NCBI RefSeq assembly: GCF_020905295.1 | Contig: NZ_JAJJMM010000001.1 | Coordinates: 5,580,001-5,644,000, forward strand | DNA length: 64,000 bases | Direction of reading: 5' to 3' | From: Flavobacterium piscisymbiosum | GTDB taxonomy: Bacteria; Bacteroidota; Bacteroidia; Flavobacteriales; Flavobacteriaceae | In this document: positions 54,710 to 63,042 of the stretch, piece by piece | Numbering within the stretch: position 1 is the first letter of the stretch | Layout of the letters: each line of letters opens with the position of its first letter | Translations under genes and position numbers: made by a program | The notes under the pieces: generated by a model | Database searches by the model: none | Told to the model about the DNA's origin: nothing | The model's input: the letters and a program-made list of their open reading frames with translations, nothing else

Positions 54710-54895
54710 TTATTTGTTTTTTTTGTGGTGCTCACCTTCTTGATGGTGCTCTTTCTCCTTGTGGTGCTCATCCTCGTCATGATGCTCAGGATGATTTTTT
54801 CCTGCTTCCCCTTCGTGGTGCTCAGGATGCGTGTGATGCTCCTTATGTTTGTCATGTTCCGGGTGGTCGTGTCCTTCTTTTTCCTTCGTGCTCAT
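54710..54895 (-). CDS. His-rich 61-residue metal-binding peptide
   Basis: Almost entirely His, Glu, Lys, Asp and Gly (GHDHPEHDKHKEHHTHPEHH, then DEDEHHKEKEHHQEGEHH). It resembles Hpn-like Ni/Zn storage peptides in composition only. It has no signal peptide, so it is cytosolic. The terminator follows 18 bp later. It fits the metal theme and may buffer metal for the pumps. Confidence 0.65.
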   Translation of the reverse strand: MSTKEKEGHDHPEHDKHKEHHTHPEHHEGEAGKNHPEHHDEDEHHKEKEHHQEGEHHKKNK

Positions 54896-55224
54896 AATAA
54901 ATAATTTTTAATTAATAATATCAATACCGTGTTTTGACCAATATTATTAGGGCTCAACGATATTCTTTACACTAAATTACCTCAATAAAATAAGTGATTA
55001 CTTAGGATTACCTTAAGATTAAATGAATAACAAAATATTAAGATTTTACAGCTAAGCAATTTTCAATCTTTGGGTACTGTAAATGATTTCAAATTTCAGA
55101 AGGAACGCTCGCTGGAAAATAATTAATACCTTTAATTAAAAGTAAGAAATAAAGTTTTTGCATATTTCTACGAAATCATTGTAAAGCAATGATCGAAACG
55201 TAACGTAATTTCAATAATTTTTAT

Positions 55225-55983
55225 ATGAGAAAAACTAGTATTGTACTTCTTTTGCTGATAAATTTCACAGCCTTTTCACAAGGGTTCAAAGAAAGAGACA
55301 GCACTTTTACGGATACGGTCAAAAATATACGATTCAATTATAAACAGCTTATTATTCCAGGTGTACTAATAGGATATGGATTTTGGGGAATTGAAAGCGG
55401 ACAAATAAAAAGTTTTAATTTCCAGATTCGTGATGAAATTACAGAAAACATAGACACAAAAATAACCGTTGACGATTTTTCAAGATATGTTCCCGCTGTT
55501 TCCGTTTATGCCCTTAATGCATTTGGTGTGAAAGGAAAAAATAATATCAGAGACCGCTCGGTAATTTTAGCCACTTCCACAATTTTCACCTTAGGAAGCG
55601 TTATGGCATTAAAATCCATAACCAATATTGAGCGTCCTGACGGAACAACTAATAATTCTTTCCCCTCAGGTCACGCTGCTATAGCTTTTGCGGGAGCTGA
55701 GTTTCTCTATCAGGAATATAAAGATCAATCTATATGGTATGGTGTGGCTGGCTATGCGATTGCTACCGGAACAGGATTATTTAGAATGTACAACAACAGG
55801 CATTGGCTTACCGATGTAGCAGCTGGAGCAGGAATAGGGATCTTAAGTACCAAAGCAGCATATTGGCTAAATCCATATCTGACCAGAAAAATATTTGGCA
55901 AAAAAGAACGCAATTCCACCTCCTTTCTGGCGCCTTCATACGATGGAAGGCAATTTAGAATCACATTTGTAAAATTATTTTAA
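55225..55983 (+). CDS. PAP2-family phosphatase (periplasmic type)
   Basis: A 252-residue protein with signal peptide (MRKTSIVLLLLINFTAFSQG). PAP2 motifs: SITNIERPDGTTNNSFPSGH and GLFRMYNNRHWLTDVAAGAG, with a helix between. It belongs to the class with one membrane signal and an exported catalytic domain rather than six helices, unlike 21791-22702. Likely a phospholipid or undecaprenyl phosphatase. A broken CarboxypepD-like sequence follows. Confidence 0.85.
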   Translation: MRKTSIVLLLLINFTAFSQGFKERDSTFTDTVKNIRFNYKQLIIPGVLIGYGFWGIESGQIKSFNFQIRDEITENIDTKITVDDFSRYVPAVSVYALNAFGVKGKNNIRDRSVILATSTIFTLGSVMALKSITNIERPDGTTNNSFPSGHAAIAFAGAEFLYQEYKDQSIWYGVAGYAIATGTGLFRMYNNRHWLTDVAAGAGIGILSTKAAYWLNPYLTRKIFGKKERNSTSFLAPSYDGRQFRITFVKLF

Positions 55984-56030
55984 AATAAGTAAAGAAAAAG
56001 TTCATCACATGAACTTAAATATTCTATTAT

Positions 56031-56424
56031 TTGATCCTTATATGTAGGAATACCAAACATTTGGTCTTCTTTTTATTATTTAAAGTTGGTTATTCTGAGT
56101 CAGAAAACAGAATTGGGGGAAGGTTGATGTGTAATGATGTCGCATTGAAAAATGTTGACGTTATAAACTTAAATTCGGAACAGGTTTTAGTTACTAATGA
56201 ATTTGGAAGGTTTTCTATCGAAGCACAGATTGGAAATAAGCTCATGTTATTTCCAATAACTATGAGTATAAAACAATCATTTTAACCCAGGGGATATAAA
56301 GAACAAGAATCTCACAATTGAGCTTATTAAGAAACCTGAAGAATTAGATGAAGTTATAATTCAAAAAATATTAAAGCACCTGTTATTTATGACAGCAGGT
56401 TTTGACGATCAGAACCTAAAGTAA
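56031..56424 (+). pseudogene. broken carboxypeptidase-like regulatory domain remnant
   Basis: Readable pieces: GGRLMCNDVALKNVDVINLN with LVTNEFGRFSIEAQIGNKL, then LTIELIKKPEELDEVIIQK, the usual order of a CarboxypepD_reg-like domain. They are in different frames and interrupted by stops. It is the decayed 5' end of a TonB-type or similar protein. Confidence 0.5.
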
Positions 56425-56825
56425 ATATTATAAATTTATTGCGTGTCAATCGTAATTAAACTCCCAGTCATCACCAAATGTGTCCTATCACATTGATCTT
56501 CTTTGCCTTTACTGAATTTTGTACTGCTTTTTTAAAGGGACAAAGCATATTTACCATTATTAGGGTTTAGTTGACTAGACCTTTTATCTAGTGCATTTTG
56601 CTCAGCGCGATTCGTTCTTTTTACCCCTACAGCCATTTGATTTTTGTTAGACATTTTTCTGCTCTTTATAAGTTAGTATGCCAAAAGTAAAACAATGAAA
56701 AAACAGCGATCCAAATTATGCACGATAAGAAATTATATGAGCTTTTGGTAAACCTTAAAAGAATTAAACCTTCCTGAAAAATCAGCGTACCAGAATCAAT
56801 TTTAAGGCAGAACCAAAAACAACAC
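56425..56825. other. intergenic region before the PRTRC cassette
   Basis: About 400 bases with no convincing frame. It lies between the decayed remnant and the GC-rich hairpins of the cassette. Confidence 0.4.
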
Positions 56826-56867
56826 GTGCCTGCCGCTTTTGGTCATATCCACCAAAAGAGCAGGCAC
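56826..56867 (-). terminator. two-step hairpin downstream of the ThiF gene
   Basis: Outer arms GTGCCTGC/GCAGGCAC and inner arms CTTTTGGT/ACCAAAAG. It lies 70 bp after the ThiF stop on the minus strand, with T-rich DNA following. Likely transcript end. Confidence 0.6.
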
Positions 56868-56879
56868 ACCGCTTAGAGC

Positions 56880-56924
56880 GCCCCGCAATTGACCGACCGG
56901 AGGAAGGAAACTCGATTGCGGGGC
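56880..56924. other. GC-rich stem-loop next to the PRTRC cassette
   Basis: Perfect 10-base arms GCCCCGCAAT and ATTGCGGGGC around 25 bases that contain GGAGGAAGG. It lies 11 bp from the ThiF stop. It may be a terminator, an RNA element or a processing/transfer site; its loop resembles no known motif. Confidence 0.5.
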
Positions 56925-56934
56925 GGCGGGGCTA

Positions 56935-57735
56935 TCACCCCACCACTATGGGCACAGCGTGTAAGCTTGCCAGATTCAGGAAAAATCCCCTTTGGGCGGT
57001 CATTCCTTCACGGAACAGCTTCCAAAGGATCGATGCGCCCATACTGGCAAGTGTGCTGTTGATAAACAAGTCCTGTTTTTCAAGCGCTTCAGCGAGGGAA
57101 CAGCTCGGCTCATTGTTATCATGCTGCATTTGAAGTAATTCCCTAAATTCATCGGTTACCATTGGAAGACTGGGAACAGTCCTGTATAGTTTGGAATCAG
57201 GCTGTTGGATTTCCCTGATTGTAGAAAGTATCGCCTGTCCTGTATTTTCGGCGTTGCCGATGTCAAGCCAGTATAGGGATTTGGTACGCTCAAAATCGCT
57301 GTTTTCACTGCTCATCAGAAAATCTGCAATATCAAAACGTGCCTTTGCAGTATCGACACAGCTTACATACAGGTTCGCCCTGCCCCGATTGGGCAGGGAT
57401 TTCCTGTTAGCGGTTGAGAACTGCTCGGTTACGGCTTTCCAAGCAGTACCGAAAAAGCGGTTGGTGCGGTTGATGAGTGCCACGGCTTTAGGAAGCCCTA
57501 CCTCAGCATCTGCAAAAAGCTGTCTGCCCTGATTGGCTTTGGTCACCACATCATCATCAAAAAGATTCACCTGCAGTCCAGCATGTCCCAAAGCGATAAG
57601 GCTGTGGCTTATTCTTGCGAGTTCGGTGAGCATCCTGCTTCCCGTCCCTCCTGCCCCAATGAGATTGACCGTTATTGGATTGGTTGGATTTATCAGGTAA
57701 TTGTGCGTGTAATGCATGGCGGTTTGCGTTTTCAT
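56935..57735 (-). CDS. PRTRC system ThiF-family protein
   Basis: A 266-residue E1-like protein with a Rossmann nucleotide site NLIGAGGTGSRMLTELARIS (about 25-44), then NLFDDDVVTKANQGRQLFAD (Asp pocket) and SCVDTAKARFDIADFLMSS. It is the T of 'ParB-related, ThiF-related cassette'. It presumably adenylates a protein of the cassette, but no such activity is proven here. Its start overlaps the PRTRC protein B gene by 4 bp. Last gene of the minus-strand cassette. Confidence 0.9.
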   Translation of the reverse strand: MKTQTAMHYTHNYLINPTNPITVNLIGAGGTGSRMLTELARISHSLIALGHAGLQVNLFDDDVVTKANQGRQLFADAEVGLPKAVALINRTNRFFGTAWKAVTEQFSTANRKSLPNRGRANLYVSCVDTAKARFDIADFLMSSENSDFERTKSLYWLDIGNAENTGQAILSTIREIQQPDSKLYRTVPSLPMVTDEFRELLQMQHDNNEPSCSLAEALEKQDLFINSTLASMGASILWKLFREGMTAQRGFFLNLASLHAVPIVVG

Positions 57736-58448
57736 GACAGTATGTTTTTAATTGTTAGACCATTTTTGAGCAGGGATTTTACGGGAAATGGTTTTGTGCT
57801 CCCGATCAGTTTCTGCCAGAGCTGTATGATGTTTCCTTTTACGGGACTTGTATTTCCAATGAGATGACTGAAATAGCTGTTAAAAAAATACTGCTCCCAC
57901 CATTGCATGAAATCTTCCAAATGACAATCTGCCTTTATATCCACTTTTACCGTACCCATACAGACCCTGCCGTCATTATATAAATTAAAAAAGGGTGCCT
58001 GATAAAGCACTGTCTGTTCGTTTATTTCCTTGTCGGTGTCCATTGCATAAATGTACAGCGTGTTTTTAGTGGCTTTCCATAACAAGGGCGGTACAAATGT
58101 TTCACCGTTTGGAATCCCTAAACTCTCCACAAAAAATAAACTGGTCTTTTGGGCAGACGTGTACCAAATGGCAGAACCATCATGCCCGGGATTCAAATAC
58201 AATACCTTTTTAGGGAGCAGTCCTGATGGCTTTAAAAATTTACAGTTGAGTTCGTCTGATGTGTCCAAAGCACTTGCAAGCTGTGCAGTTTCCCTTCGGC
58301 TTAATGGATGTGCATTTATGGGACAGCCGTTTTTATCCATGTCGTAGCCTTCCACATAAATGAATTTGTCAGCGGTATCTTTCTTATAGACTACAAAGGC
58401 TTTTACAGGATGGTATAATGTTCCAAATCTTTGGGTTAAATCTTTCAT
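57732..58448 (-). CDS. PRTRC system protein B
   Basis: A 238-residue protein beginning MKDLTQRFGTLYHPVKAFVV, with INAHPLSRRETAQLASALDT and ILYLNPGHDGSAIWYTSAQK-like segments, matching PRTRC protein B as I know it. It overlaps both neighbours by 4 bp. It has no catalytic motif. Part of the cassette with ThiF. Confidence 0.8.
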   Translation of the reverse strand: MKDLTQRFGTLYHPVKAFVVYKKDTADKFIYVEGYDMDKNGCPINAHPLSRRETAQLASALDTSDELNCKFLKPSGLLPKKVLYLNPGHDGSAIWYTSAQKTSLFFVESLGIPNGETFVPPLLWKATKNTLYIYAMDTDKEINEQTVLYQAPFFNLYNDGRVCMGTVKVDIKADCHLEDFMQWWEQYFFNSYFSHLIGNTSPVKGNIIQLWQKLIGSTKPFPVKSLLKNGLTIKNILS

Positions 58449-59536
58449 GGCATATTATTTAAAAGGGTGCATAAATCATTTAGCAGTGGAAATAATCTGT
58501 ATTCAAAATCAAGAGCCGTATTGGACAGCTTGTTTTGGGCATCATAGATTTGCAGGATTGTGGGTTCTTCAATTTCTGAGCATTCATTGAATTCATCATT
58601 GATTACCCGCTGAATATTTTCATAAAGTATTCCATCGGTGTCTGCTATAAAAGAAATGTACTGCTCCGCCCTTATAATCCCTTCTTCACTTTCAAACACC
58701 TGATTGGAAGTATTTCTGAAAATAGTATCGCTGGGATATTTCTGTAGTAATCCCAATGCTTTTTTTGCAACGCTCAGGCAGTCATTTTCGAAAGAAGTAT
58801 TTACTTTATAATTATTTACACGTTTCTCGAATACGTTCAAATGATAGGGATTGTATATTTTACGGTGCATAACATCCCCATAGTAAGAAGCCTTATTCAA
58901 TTCTGAAATCATGCTGTTGCCCGATTGGGAATCTTCATCCTCTAAATCCTCTAAAAGCCATTCTTCCATACACTCGTAGTTATAAAAAAGATAGCTGTTG
59001 TTTTCCCTGTAATACGGAATCCCTGCAATATGGTAGAGATAGGCAAAAACAGAGAGCAGTAATTCTGCGGTTTGTTTTTCTCTGCTGTCCTGTAATAATT
59101 TATATAAAGGCAATACAGGAATATAGTACAGTGTATTGCAGGTGTTATAACAATGTTGGGTTGCCATTTTTACCGTCCCATCATCATCCTGCATTATTTT
59201 GAGTTCAATATCCTGTGCCGATTGACTAAGCTGTTTCTGAATGTCTGTGTATATCAAGAGGATATTATACGGATAGGATTTGTTTGCCACATTCCTTGTT
59301 TCAAAACCATACAGTCCTTTCAGGATAGCAAGAGAATTGAAAAAATCATTTTCCACCTCAAATTGGTCGGGTAATTTTTCGCCTTTTTCGAATAAGGGCA
59401 GAAATGAATGTCTTAAAAAACCATCGGCAGGAGTTCGAGTGGAGCAGAACTGTTCGGGTTCTTTTTTACTTCCTGCGCATCGGGCAGTCTGTCTGTGTTT
59501 TCTGCGAATTCCCCAAGCTGTCTGTATAGTCTGCAT
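58445..59536 (-). CDS. PRTRC system protein (F-like), probably frameshifted at its 5' end
   Basis: From about FLRHSFLPLFEKGEKLPDQF onward (~310 residues) the product is good: DIELKIMQDDDGTVKMATQH, IPYYRENNSYLFYNY. The first ~45 residues, before RHSF, are Arg/Cys-rich and look like out-of-frame sequence, while another frame covers that stretch well (58-residue ORF at 59413-59589). One more T in the six-T run (minus strand, near 59415-59420) would join the two. So the true gene is probably 58445-59589 with a frameshift, or starts at a GTG near 59350. Confidence 0.65.
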   Translation of the reverse strand: MQTIQTAWGIRRKHRQTARCAGSKKEPEQFCSTRTPADGFLRHSFLPLFEKGEKLPDQFEVENDFFNSLAILKGLYGFETRNVANKSYPYNILLIYTDIQKQLSQSAQDIELKIMQDDDGTVKMATQHCYNTCNTLYYIPVLPLYKLLQDSREKQTAELLLSVFAYLYHIAGIPYYRENNSYLFYNYECMEEWLLEDLEDEDSQSGNSMISELNKASYYGDVMHRKIYNPYHLNVFEKRVNNYKVNTSFENDCLSVAKKALGLLQKYPSDTIFRNTSNQVFESEEGIIRAEQYISFIADTDGILYENIQRVINDEFNECSEIEEPTILQIYDAQNKLSNTALDFEYRLFPLLNDLCTLLNNMP

Positions 59537-59589
59537 AACTTTTTATTTTTAGGCATTTTGATACTGCCTGTTATGGTTTGTGTTTTCAT
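59413..59589 (-). CDS. 5' part of the F-like PRTRC gene or a separate small protein
   Basis: A 58-residue frame MKTQTITGSIKMPKNKKLCR, then DAQEVKKNPNSSAPLELLPM. The ATG at 59589 lies 4 bp after the PRTRC C stop, the best start in the area. The stop falls in a T-run shared with the next frame. It reads as the real N-terminus of the following gene, lost by a single-base change, but could also be a small gene of its own. Confidence 0.55.
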   Translation of the reverse strand: MKTQTITGSIKMPKNKKLCRLYRQLGEFAENTDRLPDAQEVKKNPNSSAPLELLPMVF

Positions 59590-59592
59590 GCT

Positions 59593-59811
59593 TTATCCTT
59601 TTGTTCCGATTTGTGATACAAATTTGTACTGCACCGCATCTTCATTTATAACAGGTCCCTCTATGGATGCTGTGGTTAAAATCGGATAGGTCTGGGCATA
59701 AAAATTGAGTACCGCTTCGGGGCTGAATGACGGCGATGGGTCAGCGAGTTTAATCTCGTGCTCTTTATCCCTGAAGATAAAGATGCGCTCTAAGGTTGTA
59801 GCTGTTAACAT
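59593..59811 (-). CDS. PRTRC system protein C
   Basis: A 72-residue protein with LERIFIFRDKEHEIKLADPS and FSPEAVLNFYAQTYPILTTA, the pattern of the 'Mo-related protein C' of PRTRC cassettes. It overlaps the E gene by 7 bp. No catalytic motif. Confidence 0.82.
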   Translation of the reverse strand: MLTATTLERIFIFRDKEHEIKLADPSPSFSPEAVLNFYAQTYPILTTASIEGPVINEDAVQYKFVSQIGTKG

Positions 59812-60344
59812 GGCTCGTCGGTTTTAGGGTCATTGAAAAGGTCAACAGGAAACTTGTCGGAAAGTTCCGCTTTTCGGGCATGAATGATGTCCTTGTACTC
59901 AGGGTACAGGTCAGCGGGAGGCACTTTCATCCACGCTTCTTTAAACTTTCCTGCCGTTTCGAGTTCGTCTGCTTTTTTCATGGCTGATTGGTACTGTTTC
60001 TGCAATTCTGATTTTTCCTTATCCCTTTTCAGAACGTTGTCTTTTTCCATTTGGGAACTCACTTTTGCCTGTGCTTTTTCTTTGAGGAACTGTTCCATAT
60101 TGGCAAAAAGCTGTGCAGTATCCTTTACAGGCTCTGCAACCGCCTGAAAAAATCCGCTGTCGAGTTCCTCTGCCGTGCCCTTTAGTAAAATAGGCGGTAC
60201 TTTTTTTCGGGCATCATCTCCTATGGTATCATTGAAGAACAATACAGATACAATGAGTTTCTCTGTATCTTCTTTGGCTATGTTTATTTTCCAGTTCCCT
60301 GCTACCTGCAGGGAAAGGATTGATTTAAAAAAATTGGTTTCCAT
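59805..60344 (-). CDS. PRTRC system protein E
   Basis: A 179-residue protein with a beta-rich N-terminal half (SLQVAGNWKINIAKEDTEKL, IPPILLKGTAEELD-type) and a basic coiled-coil (DNVLKRDKEKSELQKQYQSA). PRTRC E, judged by position between C and the small upstream gene and by composition. It overlaps C by 7 bp. Confidence 0.75.
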   Translation of the reverse strand: METNFFKSILSLQVAGNWKINIAKEDTEKLIVSVLFFNDTIGDDARKKVPPILLKGTAEELDSGFFQAVAEPVKDTAQLFANMEQFLKEKAQAKVSSQMEKDNVLKRDKEKSELQKQYQSAMKKADELETAGKFKEAWMKVPPADLYPEYKDIIHARKAELSDKFPVDLFNDPKTDEPC

Positions 60345-60348
60345 TGCT

Positions 60349-60555
60349 TTACTGTTTTGTTTGTTTTACCTCTAAATCACTAATCGCTACTAATTTTTCG
60401 TACAGGTCTTGCCAATAGGCTTGCCGTTTTTTATCAAACTTTTCAAAGAGTTTCTCGGTATGGGAAAAACTCCTGAAATAGTCCGCCTGTTTTATTGCTT
60501 CTGCTAAATTTAGCACCTCAATGTTTTCTCCGTTTTTATCTTCTATTTGTATCAT
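60349..60555 (-). CDS. small cassette protein
   Basis: A 68-residue helical protein (IQIEDKNGENIEVLNLAEAI, then SHTEKLFEKFDKKRQAYWQD). The ATG at 60555 is chosen because the one at 60582 lies inside the terminator stem of the upstream gene. It ends 4 bp before the E gene. I recognise no family; it is a usual-looking member of PRTRC cassettes. Confidence 0.6.
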   Translation of the reverse strand: MIQIEDKNGENIEVLNLAEAIKQADYFRSFSHTEKLFEKFDKKRQAYWQDLYEKLVAISDLEVKQTKQ

Positions 60556-60572
60556 GCTCTCAGGATTTAAAA

Positions 60573-60595
60573 GGACAGGCATAGACTGCCTGTCC
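60573..60595 (-). terminator. terminator between DUF932 and the PRTRC genes
   Basis: GGACAGGCA/TGCCTGTCC with a five-base loop and a TTTT tail on the minus strand; it separates the DUF932 transcript from the downstream genes, or attenuates between them. Confidence 0.7.
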
Positions 60596-60603
60596 CCTAT
60601 TGA

Positions 60604-61665
60604 TTAATTCAAAATCAAGGCATCCGAGCCTTTACTGGCAAAATCCACGCAAAGGTTAAAAGCGGACTGCGTGCGTATCTGCCCTGTACCCCCCATTAAG
60701 AGGGAAGTTAATTTGGCTTCATCGTTCTTGTAATTTCTCACATTCTGAAAATAGCCAGTCAAAGAATTGTACGCCCCAAAGACAGTCCCTTTGGTGGTTT
60801 CCATAAGCTGTGTGGGATTGCTCATGGCATATTCAAATGCACTATCCACCATATTGGTAAAGCAAGTGGAGAGTTCATCCTCCTTACCCTCTTGTATGGT
60901 TTTGAGCACTTCCTTATTGGGAACAAGGGCAGACTGTATCAGTTTTTTCACTTCATTGTCCGTGATTCGGATTTTTGTCCAATGGTTAAAAATGGATTCC
61001 ATCTGAGAAGACAGCATATCGGATATCCCCATTACTTTGTGTGCCTGTTCCAATCGCTGTCTGGCATTGGAGGTATGGCGAATACGAACGGTATTGGTCT
61101 TGTTGTTCATAGCGGCATTCAGGGTATTATTGCATACAATGCGTATAGGCGTGAATGCTGCGGTTATGCTTCCGCTTCCGTCATGTGAGGTGGTCAGGAA
61201 AATATATTTCTCAATCAAATCATCGTTACCCACCCTTATATAATCGGGCAGTTTAGCTGTTATAAAAATGCGTTCCCCTTTTCCGAGCGCCCCTGCGGTT
61301 TCGTATAGGATACCGTCACCGCCAACGATGCTGTCAAAAAAAGAAAAGGCATCCCTGTTTTGTACGATTTGGTAGTCTTTGCCCACTACACCGATTACGG
61401 CATCATTATCGGTGCGCACCGTACTGTAGTAATTTGGTACTTCTATATTATTATGAACGATTTCATTATCCAAAATAATTTCGGCAGAACCAGCTGTAAA
61501 CAGTTTTCGTTTTTCTACCTCATAATCCAAACCTGCGTGCTGAATTGCCTCGGCGCTTGTGGGGTAATCGGTAATGATCTGCCCCAAATTGTGCCATGCT
61601 TTTTGCTTAGTGCTGAAAAAACTGTATTTTCCCGTGTGCTCGTTATAATTTATATTGTGTGCCAT
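60604..61665 (-). CDS. DUF932 (phage/plasmid-like) protein
   Basis: A 353-residue protein of the TIGR03299/DUF932 type: FFSTKQKAWHNLGQIITDYP, ITAKLPDYIRVGNDDLIEKY, then TAAFTPIRIVCNNTLNAAM and IRHTSNARQRLEQAHKVMG. It is found on plasmids, phages and ICEs next to PRTRC genes; the function is unknown. Confidence 0.88.
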   Translation of the reverse strand: MAHNINYNEHTGKYSFFSTKQKAWHNLGQIITDYPTSAEAIQHAGLDYEVEKRKLFTAGSAEIILDNEIVHNNIEVPNYYSTVRTDNDAVIGVVGKDYQIVQNRDAFSFFDSIVGGDGILYETAGALGKGERIFITAKLPDYIRVGNDDLIEKYIFLTTSHDGSGSITAAFTPIRIVCNNTLNAAMNNKTNTVRIRHTSNARQRLEQAHKVMGISDMLSSQMESIFNHWTKIRITDNEVKKLIQSALVPNKEVLKTIQEGKEDELSTCFTNMVDSAFEYAMSNPTQLMETTKGTVFGAYNSLTGYFQNVRNYKNDEAKLTSLLMGGTGQIRTQSAFNLCVDFASKGSDALILN

Positions 61666-61695
61666 GATATTATATTTTAAGTGATTGTGATAGAA

Positions 61696-62082
61696 TTAAA
61701 AAGGTACGTCCTGTGCTTTTTTCGATTTCTTTTCCTTTACTGCTGAATTGGCCTGGGCGGTATCTTCTTTTTTGGGAAAAACCAAAATTTTAATGCTATT
61801 GGTATGAAAGGTCAGCGTTCCTACTGCCACGCCTTCGCTGTTATTGTATACACTCATGCCAATACGCCCGAAGAGCTGTACAAGGGTTCCTTTTTTAAGC
61901 CACTGTGCTGTTTTAGCATTCAGCCAATAGGAGCAATTGATATAGGTTACTACTTCCTTTACTTCGGTACTTCCTTTTGGCTTGTAATTGTCATTGATGG
62001 CAATACTGAAATTGACCACTTGTTTGTCGCTGTTCACTTCCTGAACTGATGCATCTGCTGTTAATCGTCCTGTGATTTCCAT
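61696..62082 (-). CDS. ssb: single-stranded DNA-binding protein
   Basis: A 128-residue SSB with OB-fold (MEITGRLTADASVQEVNSDK, NCSYWLNAKTAQWLKKGTLV, LFGRIGMSVYNNSEGVAVG) and a C-terminal tip KKAQDVPF that resembles the DDxPF partner-binding tip. It is element-borne, given the PRTRC context. It lies 30 bp upstream of DUF932 and 104 bp from the structured region at 62186. Confidence 0.88.
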   Translation of the reverse strand: MEITGRLTADASVQEVNSDKQVVNFSIAINDNYKPKGSTEVKEVVTYINCSYWLNAKTAQWLKKGTLVQLFGRIGMSVYNNSEGVAVGTLTFHTNSIKILVFPKKEDTAQANSAVKEKKSKKAQDVPF

Positions 62083-62185
62083 AATTTTAATTTTTAGGAT
62101 TACTACTGTTTACTTTCTCTCTAGTCCTGCCCTAACAAAAATTGTTTTCAAAACGAAAAAACGGGAAAAAAGAAAGCAAGATGCC

Positions 62186-62274
62186 AGTGGTTTAAGGATG
62201 CACAGGTGCTATAAGTCCCGAAGGGTGGCAAGGGAAGCGCCGCCATTATGCGCACGGGGCATGCTTAAGCCACT
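62186..62274. other. GC-rich structured element upstream of ssb
   Basis: Arms AGTGGTTTAAGGATG and CATGCTTAAGCCACT pair at 14 of 15 positions (one G-U). The 60 bases between are GC-rich and hold smaller stems (GTCCCGAAGGG, GGCAAGGGAAGCGCC). The flanking DNA is AT-rich. Candidate RNA structure, transfer origin or promoter region of the cassette. Confidence 0.5.
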
Positions 62275-62553
62275 ATCTTAGCTGCCCTTTTAGTCCGTTT
62301 CGAGTGAAAGCTTTATATATACTAAGTAACTCTGATTAAAAACTTAAACAGCCTGTAGTATCTCTAATAAGTCAAATTGTATAAAAAAGATTAGCTATTT
62401 TAGCCTTTGAATATCTACAAAGATTGATAGGGATGAAATCAAGTAAATGGAATTGATGGATGTGATGATGTAGAATATGGTATTGACTGAAATTTATAAA
62501 AATGATTTATCGAACACGCAATTAAAATTACCAACCAATACAAATTATATAGA

Positions 62554-63012
62554 ATGGAACTCAAATTTAGCCACATAGATATTTTAGTCAAAGACCTTCA
62601 AACGGCTTGTGATTATTATGAAAAAATCCTTGGGGCTGAGACCTCAAAGAAATTCATTTGGGAGAGAGATGGACTGCATGTAACCTATGCTGTTTTGAAA
62701 ATGGGCCAGGAACGATTTATGCTTGTGCAGCCTTTTTCCGGAAATCTCAAAAATCTCCTTGACACCAAAGGTGAAGGAACTATTTACCGCCACTGTTATT
62801 CAACTCCTGATATTGAAGCAGCCTTTGATGAATTGACCGCCTCAGGTGTCCAGCCAGAGGACGAAAATGGAAATGCTTTAACAAGAGAGAGCCTTAATTC
62901 TCCGAGTGGAATCAGAATTATCTGGCTTCCCAAACGTTTTGGTGAATTTTCAATCGAAATACTTGAAGAAGCAGGGCTTAAAGAATTCATCAACGAAGCA
63001 TTTCAAATTTAG
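62554..63012 (+). CDS. VOC superfamily (glyoxalase-like) protein
   Basis: A 152-residue protein with one VOC fold: FSHIDILVKDLQTACDYYEK (metal ligand His 7), DGLHVTYAVLKMGQERFML, RHCYSTPDIEAAFDELTASG and FGEFSIEILEE. It is likely a metal-dependent dioxygenase or resistance-type enzyme; the substrate is unknown. It is the first ordinary chromosomal gene after the cassette. Confidence 0.85.
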   Translation: MELKFSHIDILVKDLQTACDYYEKILGAETSKKFIWERDGLHVTYAVLKMGQERFMLVQPFSGNLKNLLDTKGEGTIYRHCYSTPDIEAAFDELTASGVQPEDENGNALTRESLNSPSGIRIIWLPKRFGEFSIEILEEAGLKEFINEAFQI

Positions 63013-63042
63013 GAGTAATAATTGTGATTAATTTATAATCTT

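Noticed and set aside
60556..60582. Upstream ATG of the small PRTRC-region gene
   Set aside because: It lies inside the stem of a terminator (60573-60595), so the next ATG at 60555 is preferred.
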